DNA of 64,000 nt from Fragilariopsis cylindrus CCMP1102. Its lineage: Eukaryota; Bacillariophyta; Bacillariophyceae; Bacillariales; Bacillariaceae. The stretch lies in assembly GCA_900095095.1 (NCBI GenBank), contig FMBT01000293.1, forward strand, positions 682,001 to 746,000, given 5' to 3'. Below are positions 12,054 to 24,062 of this stretch, in pieces (position 1 is the first letter of the stretch; each line of letters starts with the position of its first letter). The position numbers and the translations under genes are program-made. The notes under the pieces are model-generated. The model saw only the letters and a list, made by a program, of their open reading frames with translations, was not told the DNA's origin and ran no database searches.

Positions 12054-12874
12054 ATGTCATCAAAACATCGACTAACGAGATCATTTCGAACACTTTCGGC
12101 CTTGTTGTATATTGTGAGTGTCTATCTGCCGAGTATTTTCCTCGTTAGTTTCGATACCTCGATCTTTCGTTTTGCTCGTTTGTCATCGAAATAAATTATA
12201 TATATTTGATTAGACGAAGGTGTTGAATGGACTCTGGAATATTGAGAGATTGTTTTACATTTCAATTTAACTTGACAAATTGTCGATGGGGACGTGGGAG
12301 TGAATCAAGGATTGTCGTAGCTGTGATGGATAAATTAACGTTTTCCTGTTGATTAGGTCCTTTACTTTCTACAATATGTACTCACAAATTTCCGTTTCTT
12401 TCACTTTCTATCTATTTCAAACAACATACATATTCCTGACTTGATCCATCTACTATTTATCTTGCTTAGCTCAACATTGCTGTATCAATTCATTTCACTA
12501 TGAGAGGGAGATATCTTGACATTCTTGTTGGGATTTTGATTACGTTGGTATGCTTGGTTATGCTCTGTGTTGCAATTGAGGCTCCAACTCCAGTTGTGTC
12601 AAGACTGGAAAATTCAAAGATCGGCGAGTCATTTTTTACATTTCGTGGACGCTACATAGTAGATCTTCTAATTTCATTATTTCTCTTTGGAATGGGTATA
12701 TGGGGAATCGTTGTGGGAGTGTTAACGCTCTTCTTAATTTTTGGCATTCGTTTCCTTGGCGTGAAACAACCTGATGCTTTTAATGAAATCTTCCGTTTGG
12801 GCATTGAATCAGAATCTATGACTGATTCTTACACTCTAGAAGGAACATACGACACTGAAGGAACGGAGCGATAA
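12054..12874 (+). CDS. Small multi-pass membrane protein, TVP15/COPI-associated-like
   Basis: Two exons: 12054-12113 (20 codons) and 12470-12874, separated by a 356-nt intron (gtgagt donor, gcttag acceptor). The splice keeps frame and gives 154 residues. The first exon encodes MSSKHRLTRSFRTLSALLYI; the second continues LNIAVSIHFTMRGRYLDIL. Three or four hydrophobic spans are visible, with the repeated pattern FRGRYIVDLLISLFLFGMGIWG and a short polar C-terminus. The arrangement and the RG-[RL]-Y motif recall the COPI-associated/TVP15 family of Golgi membrane proteins, but similarity is short and the family call is tentative. The exon structure is better supported than the function. Confidence 0.65.
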
Positions 12875-13903
12875 ATCAATACCGGGTGAAAAACTATAAA
12901 TTGATTCCTTCAAAGACGAATAAGAATAAGAAAAGGAATACCTTTGTAAAATGATGTGCGATTCGATATTTTTTTTTCTTAATCTTAACCGATCAAGAAA
13001 TGTATCACGGAGCAACTCTACACTGAAGTATTTAAGTATTCCTCTTCGAACAAAATTATAATTCCTAAACTTTGACTAATTTTTTTGGATTGAAGTCAAT
13101 TTTGTCAGAAAGATATCTCAAATTGGTTAAGCTGGGAAGAAAAAGCACCAGAGCGAGCAATGGCGAAAGCATAGGAAACTGCATACCTAGATGTATAAAT
13201 GATATTTGTATTGATAAAATTATTGTGTTACACATTTTTACTAGGAATATTTTCAGTTTTGATATATTGACAATGTCAGGTGTGATAATTATACACACAC
13301 GTAATCTCTTTCTTGTTGGCACGAGAAGATTTTTGTTGTTCACACAAAAAAGAAACCCATTGACATACATACATATACACACATACACCATCTAACAAAA
13401 CTGCAGTACTACTCCAAGTATCTTAGTTATAACAAGCTTGCCATTTTACTTATATAAAAAGGAGACAGAAATTACTTACACATCATGATGTTTTATGTGT
13501 AAAAGTATATCATCTCTCTCTCTGCTGGTCTCACATTGCCATAAGTTTGGTTCTAAGATAGTTACTGCTTATAGTACAAGCTAGCTGCTAGTAGTACAAT
13601 ATGATGACAACATAGCTATTATTATTATGGGTAAGCGCGCGTAAAAGAAAAATCTGATTTTTTAAATTACTAATAACTTGCGGTGAACGTCAAAGTATCA
13701 ACATTTTTACTTTTCTTGTGAAATTCAAAATTCAATATGTGTGAATGAATGATCATCGAAATGAATAATGACGAAGCGGCAGCTACTTAAATATACTTAA
13801 ATATACGATAAGTTATATACGCAGCATATTCAATATTTTAAGTACAATAGAGTCGAACTTCGATTAGGCTGACGGTGGTAAACTGGTAAATTGTAACCAA
13901 GAG
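12875..13903. other. Intergenic region
   Basis: About 1 kb between two + strand genes. AT-rich. Overlapping open frames on both strands near 13065-13395 mirror each other and show no recognisable domain. Nothing further identified; it should include the FBXO9-like promoter. Confidence 0.6.
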
Positions 13904-14194
13904 ATGTCGGCATCAATACCCTCTGTACCTGACGATGGTACGGAATATTATTTTAGCATCGAGTATAAAGGGTTTAATTTGACGTGGGGAATCTGGGGTC
14001 ATCTTTCTCGAGACGAACAGAAAACAATTGCACTTCAGCATGGTTTAAAATCGATTGGCGATTTTGAAGAATTTGTGTCCTTGAAACAGGCAGTCGATGA
14101 CTCTGAATATTCGATGGTAGATTCGGAATCTTCACCTATCAATCCACCAGGTGTTCATAAAGCGAAGGAATTGGCTATTGTTGAAGAAGAAAAC

Positions 14195-14226
<32 letters not shown>

Positions 14227-15125
14227 TGATGATGATGGCGATGACGATCCATTGAATAACGTAATTGAAGAATCGATTGCTAGTACCAACAAAATCCCTT
14301 TCGAGGAGCTTTTGTTGGTCGGAGGAAAAATTCTTGTTCTACCAGCTGAAATTTTACACCGAATATTTTCTTGGTTACCGGTAGACACTTATGGGACAAT
14401 GGCACTCGTTAGCACCCATTGGAAATTTTTTACCAGAACAGAAGCAGTGTATAAGCGACTATGCGAAAGGCTGTATCTGAATCAAAGCAAGAGACGCCAG
14501 CTTCATGTTAACCGTTTCGATGGATCTTATCGAAGAATGCTGGAAATTAGACCAAGAGTTCGAGCTGCCGGTGGTTGTTACGTAATGAAATATTCTCAAA
14601 TTAAAAAAATAGAACGTACTATGTGGACCGGTAAGTCTGTCTTTACCATTTCAGCATTCATCTTAAATTGTATCTATCTAACGCAGAATAAGCTACATTT
14701 TTAATCGCTATGTTCCTCTGTATATAGAAATTCCCATTGGTGCCGTGTTAAGAACTGAATACTACCGATATTTATACTTTCAAGAAGATGGTCGTGTTTT
14801 GTACGCACTCTCCTGCTCGCCCCCCAAAGATATGTTTCGTCGACTCTTGAACGTTATATTGCACAAGGAAGACGACCCCGTTATCGTGTGGGGAACTTAT
14901 CAAGTACAGAAGTATAACTGCACAATCGTTGCAAAACAAAGGTGGCACGAAGTTAAGTTTGATACAACAATTATACCTACTTCTACATCTGGTAGATTTG
15001 CAGCATTGTCAATAGACTATCACAGATCCAGCGTTTCTGGGTGCTTCGAAGATTGGAGTCATGATCGCGTTGAATACAAGGTGCCCGACAAACAATTTCG
15101 ATTTATAAAGGATGCAAGGCTATGA
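13904..15125 (+). CDS. FBXO9/Pof7-type F-box protein
   Basis: Two exons: 13904-14630 and 14728-15125, with a 97-nt GT-AG intron; spliced length is 374 residues. The F-box begins at LPAEILHRIFSWLPVDTYGTMALVSTHW (near residue 148). The C-terminal half matches the FBXO9-specific region: a Y-R-R-M-L-E-I-R-P-R-V-R block, then EYYRYLYFQEDGRVLY and a GTYQVQKYNCTIVAK strand. FBXO9 proteins act as substrate receptors of SCF (SKP1-CUL1) ubiquitin ligases. An aspartate run of about 14 residues, from a GAC/GAT repeat at 14196-14244, precedes the F-box. The TPR seen in the N-terminus of animal FBXO9 is not recognisable. The C-terminus ends without obvious truncation. Confidence 0.85.
14196..14244 (+). repeat. 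(GAY)n codon repeat encoding poly-Asp
   Basis: A run of GAC then GAT codons encodes an uninterrupted aspartate tract in the F-box protein. Its perfect state suggests it is length-variable. Confidence 0.9.
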
Positions 15126-16233
15126 TTTATTTTTTCAGAGGTCATAAATCATGCTAACCGCATGAATGTTAGGTGATGAAAAATAGAATCCATCAGTTGT
15201 TATTATCCTTATTAATTCATGATAGCCATTGCTCGTGGAATTTGAACTATATTATTATCATTTATGGAGTTAAGTTCTACGGTATTATCATCTATTCAAT
15301 ATCAAGATTAAGAAAATCCAAAAAGCATGAACGGATTGATTCAATTTAAAAGTTCTTTTAGGTGATTGCAGTCTAAATGCACATCTTTTCATTATAGCTA
15401 GATTCCAAAGACTATAAAAAGAACATGAATCAAGGCATATAAAATCATTAGATATAGTCTCTATAGCCAGTAAAAAACTGCTGAATAGCCTACATTCAGT
15501 CCATTTAAAAGCAATAACCACTACACCTCTATGCCATAGCTGGGCGGACCTTTTGGGGGCAAAGAAAATTACATACAGTAAGGGTTCTGAACAGGTTTTA
15601 TATTACCGTAACTTAGTCATACTGTAAATAAATATTCTTAATAATTTAATTAGTATTCTAAATTTAAAATTGTATTCTTGTTTTTGGTTTCTCCCCCTTT
15701 TTTGGAGGGGGATAAGAGACCCCTTCTGTAATGCTAATGGTACAGTACTTCCTCCGTGCAACGTTAAAATTATTTTTTTCAATCGTCTGGAATTATTTGA
15801 CGATAAAAGCGCTTTGAACCCTCAAAATCTACTCACAAAATGCGAAATGTACGAAACAAATAAAATATGCGAAGATTTTACGAAGATTTTAAGGGTTTAA
15901 GGCGCTTAATCGTATAATAATTCCAACAGATATTATGAACTAAAGTTAACGTTGCACGGAGGAAGTAGTCAATGATTTTCTTCGTTTTCTTTCTTTTACG
16001 GGAAACTTTCGAAACTCGAAAACTAAAATTTAATAATTCACCACAATTGACAAAAACATTAGAAAGTCACATAGCAAACAAAGCCTACACATCTTCGCCA
16101 CAATTATCGTTTGAACCGAACGAGGTAGTAATACGAAAGAGTACAGTGTACGCTTGTACCGGTTTCAAGTGTGATACAAACTCTGGATACGTTGTAATAT
16201 ATTTGTACCAAGGCTTTGTTTCCAGCTGAGATA
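15126..16233. other. Intergenic region containing a MITE
   Basis: About 1.1 kb between the F-box gene and the P5A ATPase. It holds the foldback element at 15748-15965. The rest is AT-rich without a gene. The last 270 bases should include the ATPase promoter. Confidence 0.7.
15748..15965. mobile_element. Stowaway-like (Tc1/mariner) MITE
   Basis: A 218-bp element with perfect terminal inverted repeats, CTTCCTCCGTGCAACGTTAA at the left and its complement at the right. It is flanked by TA on both sides (15746-15747 and 15966-15967), the target duplication of Tc1/mariner elements. The end sequence resembles the CTCCCTCCGT consensus of plant Stowaway MITEs. Inner parts also pair (ggaattatt near 15788 with aataattcc near 15916, and agcgc with gcgct), so almost the whole element folds back into one hairpin. 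It has no coding capacity. Confidence 0.85.
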
Positions 16234-19200
16234 ATGCTCTATCCCAAAGACACCGACTCGAAGCGCATTGTTCGTGTCTGCACATACCAACCCAAGTTCA
16301 GCGCTGGAAGTCGTCGCCATCGCATCAGACTTTATAATGTGTTGTTTCTGTTACTTTATATCTATCAAACTATGTGGGTAACTTCTACTATTGGAGAACC
16401 CTACAGACTATTTCTTGAGAAGGCAGATCGCGAAGGCTTCGAAGTGATGGAAGGATCTACCAAACTCCGTGCCGAACTTGAACACAGCTTTGCGGACATC
16501 AATGATCCGAATCGTCGTACAAAAAAACTAGGTTGGTTTGATTGGATGGACATGGACATCGAAGAGCTTGCCGCAGAAAAGAAAAAAGACAAGGAAAAGT
16601 CAGTTTTGGATTCCCTTCCAAAAAATATGCGTGTTCCGTCAAAATATGCTGCAAACTTTACACCGAGTTTGATTTTAGGCATTTTGGTTTTAATGCATGC
16701 CCTAGTATTGCTAATGCAATACTGGTCGGTCGCGTTTTTGGTTTGGATTAATTATAGAGAGATGGATGCGGAAGCTACTGAGTTACCAGATACATTGGTA
16801 GAACTCGATCTCGAAGAAGACGAAATGCGTATAGCCGCTTGGAAAAAGAACCCAAAAAATAATAACAAAGGAGAAATGATGGATAGGGCTATTTCAAATC
16901 CTCCGTCCAATCTACCCACTCACGCCAGGATCGTTCCTGCCAAGGGACGTCATGTACTGGTGACTATCGAATATTATCCCACACTCGGTATGACATTTGA
17001 ATATCATCGACGTCGTTATGTATACGATGCTGACAACTCGACGTGGACCAAGATCAGATGCAGGACTGCTTTCAGCTGCGACTTTTTGGAGACATGGGCT
17101 GGGTTTGATTCAGATATGCATCTAGTATCTGGGCAAATTCGATATGGACCGAATGCCTTTAGTGTGAAACAACCCACCTTCACAGAGCTCTACAAGGCGC
17201 AGCTGTTGTCACCTTTTACAGTTTTTCAGGTAAGTCAATTGGAACTGTGCCAAAGTATAATATATTCTACAGCTGGTTTTTGATTTTAACTGCATAATTT
17301 TTGGTTCCTTCTTCAGATTTTCTGCGTTGTCCTTTGGATGTTGGATGACTACTGGCAATATAGGTAAGTAGATTTTTAGTAATGGACGGGCCCTCTGCAT
17401 ACATATTCGTCTTCATTAAAAACAATTTTCGTAGAACTGACACTCTCATTACTTCCATACAGTTTCTTTACGCTTTTTATGGTGTTAACGTTCGAAGCTA
17501 CTGTTGTGTTTTCTCGTATCAAGAGTTTGTCGGCGCTTCGAGGAATGGGAAATCAGCCTCGTCCAATCTGGGTCTTTCGACTCGGCAAATGGGTTACGGC
17601 GGAAACAACAGAACTTTTACCGGGCGATATAATGAGTTTGACACGAATTAAGCCACACTATTCAAAAGACAATGGAGCAGGAAACGACAAAAAAAGAAAG
17701 TGCTATCAAGAAAGGTGGAAGATGAAGGAGGGGATGTCATTCCGGCAGATTTGCTCGTACTTCGAGGTTCCACTGTCGTAAATGAAGCTAGTCTTACTGG
17801 AGAGTCCGTGCCTCAAATGAAAGAAGGATTAACTGAAATGGAGGAAGGCGAGCATTTGAGCATGAAAGGGAAAAACAAAATGAATGTAGCATATGCTGGA
17901 ACTAAGATGTTACAATGCAAGGGCGCAGAAGAACTTGAATCACAGCTGGGTGAGATGAAATCTCTGACTCCTAGTATTCCCAATCCACCCGATGGTGGCT
18001 GTGTTTGTTTTGTACTTCGTACGGGATTTTCTTCAGCTCAAGGAAAATTGGTCAGAATGATTGAAGGATCACAAGAAAAGGTCAAGGGACACGAGAAGGA
18101 AACAGGACTTCTTTTACTATTCCTTTTTATGTTTGCAGTTTCTAGCTCTTCGTACGTCTTGTATCACGGTCTTCAAAGTGACAAACGAAGCAAGTACGAA
18201 TTGCTATTGCACTGTATTCTTATTGTTACGAGTGTCATTCCTCCTGAACTCCCGATGCAGATGGCCCTTGCTGTCAACAATAGCTTGATGACGTTGATGA
18301 AACTCCATATCTTCTGTACGGAACCTTATCGTGTTCCCATGGCTGGAAAATTAGACGCGTGTCTTTTTGATAAGACGGGTACATTAACTACAGATGAATT
18401 GGTTGCGGTTGGTGTATGTCAACCGTCTAAGTTAAAAACACCAAAAGGGAAGGAAGAAGACGATCCGAAGTTCTTGACTCCCATGAGTCAGATTTTCGAT
18501 GAGGCTGCCTTGGTACTCGCTAGTTGTCATTCTCTCGTTTATATCGAAGGCGAGACCACAGGCGATCCTCTAGAAAGTGCACCTTTGAAGTCAATGAGAT
18601 GGGAGCTATCGAAAGATAACGGCAATGCCGTTCCCTCTGTCGCGACGGAGAATCGGCCAATGGGTAAACCCATCGCTGTTTTCTCGGAGAGTAATGTAAC
18701 ACGGATCGAAGTATTGACTAGACATCATTTTAGCTCCAAGTTGCAAAGGATGAGCTGTGTCATCAGATCAGTGACGAGCGGAAATCATTACTCGGTCATG
18801 AAGGGATCACCAGAGGCTGTTGGTAGTTTGCTTGGTACCAAGCCGAGGTTATGACGAAAAGCCGCTTATCTTTCCAAGGAAGGATATAGAGTGATTGCAT
18901 TGGCACTTAGGCCTCTCGCATCGAAAGAAGAAGTCACATCAGCCCAAGATTCTCGGGCAAGCTGTGAAAAGGACATGCGGTTTGCTGGATTCATTGCGTT
19001 TACGTGTAGGGTACGTAAGGATACTGCTGCGGTCTTGTTGAGGCTCAAGGAAGGTGGTATGAGCATTGCCATGGTTACGGGTGATGCCTTGCTTACAGCA
19101 ATTCACGTTGCGAAGGAAGTTCCATCATAGAGCCCATTGTGGGAAATGTCGAAGAAGATTACATTGATATGGAACCAAATGAAGAAATAAAAAAATTTAT

Positions 19201-21269
19201 CCAAAAGAAACGAAACGATGGATCGGTAGAGAAAAAGAAGCAGAAGAAGCTGAAAAATGACTTTAAATCGATTCTTTTGTTGGAACAATCTAATGGGTCG
19301 CTCTATTGGGAAAGCTACGAAACTGGATCCAAAGTTGAAGACTTCAATGCATCTCATATCAAGATGTTGTCCAAAGATTATGAACTTGCAACTACCGGGA
19401 AAAATCTTACCCTGGCACTCGAAAGTGACCCAATCACGAAGAGTACACTGGGTTATTTTAAAGTTTTTGCAAGAATGACTCCTGATGCAAAGGAAACCGT
19501 TATTGAATGTCTACATTCTGTGGGTTCAATTTGTCTAATGTGTGGTGACGGTGCTAATGATGTTGGTGCGTTGAAGGGCGCCGACGTTGGTGTGGCGTTG
19601 CTTACTGGATTTGGTGACCTTAATGTTGACAAGACTGACGAAGAGTCGCAAAAGACTGTAAATAAAGATGCAACTGAATCACAGGTCACTGCTATTATGA
19701 GTCAAGATCAGCTGAATCAGATCCGTGCTCTACCCGTGACACTTCTCAAGATGAAGCTTCGATCGATTGGAGTAGACCCTGACAAGTATCCCGAACTTAT
19801 GGAAAAGGAGGATTTGGTGCAATTATATCAGATCAAGGCTAGAGAGGCAGCAGTAAAGAAACACGACAAAAAAAATGCCATCGACAAGAAAAATATGACA
19901 GCGGCCGAAAGGAAGCAAGAATCCCAGCGCATCAATAGGGAAAGACAAGACAAGCTCTTAAAAAGAGCAGCTGAATTAGAAGCAAAAGGTGTAAGTTGGG
20001 CTACCTTCAAGGCGATGCAAGAGATTTATCAGGATGAGATGGAAAGTGCCAAACGGAAAAAAGGTGTTGTAAGGGTGGTGGAATCGAAGCGTCTGCTGGT
20101 GCTCTGGCGAAACAGTTTGATGATGTCGAAAGTGGTGAATTGCCCATGGTTAAGCTTGGTGATGCTAGTATTGCCGCTCCATTCACAAGCAAAATGCCTA
20201 GCATCAAGAGTTGTGTTGATATTGTTCGGCAAGGGCGATGTACGCTTGTCTCTAGATCCAAATGGTAGGCTTTGAAATATGTTTTTATCTTTTTGTTTCT
20301 TATTTCCACTCAATTCTTTCCTTGTTAAGATTACTTTATATTCTCTCATTTTTATCATTTGTTGTGATTTTATCTATCTTTCCTTTCACGCAGTATCAAA
20401 TTTTAGCACTTCAATGTCTAATCAGCTCGTACTCATTGTCAGTTCTTTATCTTGATGGTGTCAAATATGGTGATACTCAAATGACAGCCATGGGAATGCT
20501 CGGTTCTATTTCGTTCATGTCCGTTTCGCGATCGAAACCGCTAGATCGGCTATCTAGTGTCCGCCCGTTGACATCTATTTTCCATCCTGCTCTTTTCATC
20601 AGTCTTTTGGGTCAATTTACTATTCATCTGTCTACAATGATGATTGCCGTTTTCTATGCAAAGAAAAATTTGCCTCCGGACCACGAGGTTGATTTGGATG
20701 GTCAGTTCAGTCCTGGAATCTTGAATACTGTTGTTTTCTTGGTCAGCAATGTTCAACAAGTTACTGTCTTCGTTGTTAATCTTCAAGGAAGGCCTTTCAT
20801 GACCGGATTAACCGAGAATCGCCCACTGCTATGGAGTTTGGTTTGCACTTTTATTCTGACATTCATGTTTGCATCCGAAAGTCTTCCGGGTCTGAACAAA
20901 TACTTCCAATTGGTTCCTTTCCCTACCGACTCATTCCGTGACTTCATCTTGCAACTTCTGATGTTTGATGTCGTGGGTTCATTCCTCTTCGATCGTCTCA
21001 TGAAGTTTGTTTTCGCTCCTCAGATTCTTTTTGCAAGTTTAAAGGGCACAACTATAAAGGATGTGTTCGGTCTTGCCAGAACAGTTGGTGTGATATTCTT
21101 TATCATGTATAGCTTGCTTGGAAATGATGAACAATGGAAAGATTTAATGTTGGAAGAGGGAAGATTCGATGAGCTTGGTTTGAATGCCACAGAGAATATA
21201 ACAAATGTCACCGAAATCATTGATAACGTTACTGTGGTAGAAATGGAGACGGTGTATGATGAATTTTGA
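16234..21269 (+). CDS. P5A-type ATPase (SPF1/ATP13A1 family), multiply frameshifted
   Basis: ER P5A P-type ATPase, which in yeast and animals removes mis-inserted helices from the ER membrane. Four exons are supported: 16234-17229, 17317-17363 (47 nt), 17463-20264 and 20394-21269, all with GT-AG borders. Hallmarks: two N-terminal spans typical of P5A, LTGESVPQMKE, the P5A motif PPELPMQM, DKTGTLTTDE with the phosphorylated Asp, TGD near 19079, CGDGANDVGALKGADVG, and QILALQCLISSYSLSVLYLDGVKYGD at the start of the last exon. The third exon is broken by about seven one-base lesions or stops: near 17687, 17722, 18850 and 18860 (a compensating pair creating a TGA), 19119, 20070 and 20254. Between them the protein is highly conserved. 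Either unpolished homopolymer errors or a recently decayed copy. A long lysine-rich arm with a SAP-like stretch (19715-19835) follows the GDG motif. Confidence 0.88.
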
Positions 21270-21491
21270 GGAAGGTATAGAAAGATTTGATGATATGAAA
21301 TCCCATGATGAAATCTGAAAGAAATATGATATATTTCGGACATTTGGATTAGTATTCTACTTAAAAATAATAATAAAAAGATAAGACTGACGGAGAGAGA
21401 AGTTAGGTTTCGGGTTTAATATATTAACAAGGTAACGAACTATCTTGATGCTTCCTTCTATTTATCTACTAATTCCGAGAAAGGACAAAAG

Positions 21492-23540
21492 TTAAATTAT
21501 CTTGGTAGCGCCCCAGCTACTGAACTCGTCGTTCGACCATAGAATTTCGTCCTCCCCATCTCCTACTACTGTAGAGCTTGAGTCGAAGCTAGAAATAATA
21601 CCAGATTTTCCTCCAAACTTTTGCACATCCTGAAGTCGCAGTTGTGCTAATTTTGAGATCTTACTGACACCTTCCTCATCCGCTTGTACAGAATAATTCC
21701 CTCCTGTACGCTCTCCCTTGGTCGATGCATTCCAGTGAGGAGGTATCTGAACTGTACCTCGGTCGTTGAGGTAAGCACCAATTAACTGGTGTAGTAACGC
21801 AGGAGACGCCGCAACGTGAAGCTTTTCAAGCACAATTTGTCCAACCTGGCCTGCTTTGATGCAATGTTCAAAAGTTTTCTTAACTTCTGCGTCTCTCACG
21901 CTACCAGCGTCTAAAGTGGTACCACATACTGCTAAGTAGGCCGCAAATGACAAGAAGTTAGGGTTTCCGTATGTTCCAACTGACAACTCCGCCATTGTGA
22001 GTTGTGCTACAGCAAAGGCATTATCTTTTTCTGATTCATCTATAGGCCGTGCACACGCATTGAGGACAGAGGTAAATGTTTTCACATTCGGCTTCAGTAT
22101 ATTGATAAGTTTTTTGTTCTTCTTTGTTTTTCTTATGTCGTAGTTATTTCTGGCGTCGTTGTATCGTTGCGTCAGGACATTGAGTAGCTGATAGGCACGC
22201 CGTGCCCTATGTTTTTCTGATGAGCGAGCCCAACTATGAATTACAGCTACGATTTTCGAGAAAAAATAAGAAGAATGCATAAGTATATTTGGAATTTCCG
22301 TTTTTTTTCTTCTATTGAGTCAAATCAAATCAGTCAAATGTTTATACTTACTGGTAAAGCAATATGCATTGGGAGTCATGGAAGAAGATGCATCTTCGTC
22401 CATTGACTGTAAAATTTGTTCCGCCTTTTGAGGTGCACCTGGTAGCGATGTTCTTGACCATGCTTGAATGAGTGACTGGTATGTATACACATCCGGCAAG
22501 CAGTCTTCTCCATTCTCTTCATGACGCTGTTTCATTCGTTGGACAATATCTTCGGCCTTCAATGCCCTATCGCATTGATTACCCACAGCAATAGCATGGA
22601 GTACTGTATTGTAAGTTATTGTGTTGGGAACAAGACCTTTTATATACATGTAGTGAAGAATTGCTTCGGCCTTTTGTGCTGCCTCTGCCGATCGACTATC
22701 ATTCTTGGCCCATGCAGTTGCCAACGTACTCATAGAAAATTCATCTGCATGAAGGTGAGCGAAATCATTATGTTCATTGTTTGTATTATTCACCGAGGTC
22801 CTTAAAAACTCCATTCTTCGAAGAATGCGCTGAACTCCTTCCGGATTGCCAATTTTTGCATATGCGTCCATTGCAGCATTGAATAATGCTACGGAAAGTA
22901 ACGTGGATGATTCTTTTAATTCTGTTGTTGTCTTTGTCCTCATAAGAGGATTCCCGGCAATGGCTTCTTGAATGAGGCGTTCCAATAACTCCTCCGCTCG
23001 TTGAGCATCCTGCAGAGACCTTCGTTTGGACCATTTGGGAATAGCTTTCATCATTTGCTTAATAACATTCTCATCGGAGATCCCGCCAACAGATGTATCC
23101 TTCCATTGATTGTAGACCCAATGAAGCCAAGAGAATTCTTGGTCTTTGAAATTTCGCTTGCTGTTGCTTTTATTTTTCTTGCTCCGGGTGGTAGAAGAAG
23201 ATTGTATTGTTCCTATCGCTGTTGAAGGTAAAGTTATATTGCTGTCGTTGATAGAAGGTGTAGACAATGATGTGCCCTTCGTCGTTCTCCTCGTATTTGT
23301 TCTTTTAGGACTGCCGGGAACGACCTTATTCTTCTTCTTCTTCGTTCTTATTGGTGCAATTTCTCGTGACGTCGTTGTCGTGGTAGAATTAAAAACTGTT
23401 GCAAAAGCCGGAGACAATGTTTCTCTACGAGGATTATTTTTTGTTCTTCTCACGGTAGGTAATTGCACGAAGCCGGAAGTCACATGAATGGCAAATAACG
23501 CTACTATTATCGTTATTCTTTGGAAAATTGTTCCTGACAT
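21492..23540 (-). CDS. Pentatricopeptide repeat (PPR) protein, probably organellar
   Basis: Two exons: 22352-23540 and 21492-22246, with a 105-nt intron; spliced length 647 residues. The N-terminus is a hydrophobic signal-like segment ending VTSG-FVQLP, then a Ser/Thr/Arg-rich stretch, a layout reminiscent of diatom plastid presequences (signal peptide, Phe at the cleavage site, transit peptide). At least five PPR units are visible, for example LFNAAMDAYAKIGNPEGVQRIL, PNTITYNTVLHAIAVGNQ, PDVYTYQSLIQAWSR and, across the splice, PNAYCFTTVIHSWARS. PPR proteins bind organellar RNA in a sequence-specific manner and act in its processing, stability or translation. The target cannot be predicted. 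The in-frame ATG at 23540 is used. The frame is fully open. Confidence 0.82.
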
Positions 23541-23739
23541 TTTCAAGAAGAATTGGTACGGTACCTGCTAATTGTCGCTTATGTTGGAGAAAATGAATCT
23601 AAATATTATGGAGTACAGTGTTATCGCAAAACCTCGTCGTATTGTTGAATTTGATTCTTGATATTTTTCTCTTAATCCCTCTTTGATATGATTGATTGTG
23701 TGTTGAGTATGTGTTTGTTCATGTGCTTGTGAGAGTTTG

Positions 23740-23774
<35 letters not shown>

Positions 23775-24062
23775 TGGTGGTGTGTTTGTGTTTTAGAAGA
23801 ATTCGAATTGAGAAAGTGATGTTTGTTATTTAGAATGATTGGAAAATATTTTCTCGGTAGTTACAAATTACTGGATGACGTGTGATGATGTGTTTCATTC
23901 GAATCGAATGAATCAATTAATTTATTTAGCATATTTTCTTTTGACGCGATTAGAGCGAAACTAAATACTTCATACACATTTTTCATTTTCAATTTAAATT
24001 AAACATTGTTGTTACAACAAAAAAGTAAGACAAAGAACAACAACAAACTGTACAATGCCATT
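23541..24062. other. Divergent promoter region with (GT)n
   Basis: About 520 bases between the PPR gene (-) and the PA/RING gene (+). It contains a GT dinucleotide repeat at about 23741-23772. It should hold both promoters. Confidence 0.7.

Noticed and set aside
13065-13395. Two 100-codon frames on opposite strands
   Set aside because: They mirror each other over the same bases and have no domain, splice signals or start context.
15972-16229. 85-codon frame just upstream of the P5A ATPase, as its first exon
   Set aside because: No splice pair joins it in phase, and the conserved N-terminus already begins at the ATG at 16234.
17479-17781. Separate gene covering the start of ATPase exon 3
   Set aside because: It is the same protein until a one-base shift; after that the frame has no family similarity.
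20262-20393. Hydrophobic N-terminus of the last ATPase frame as a signal peptide
   Set aside because: It is intron read-through; the acceptor before 20394 restores the conserved sequence.
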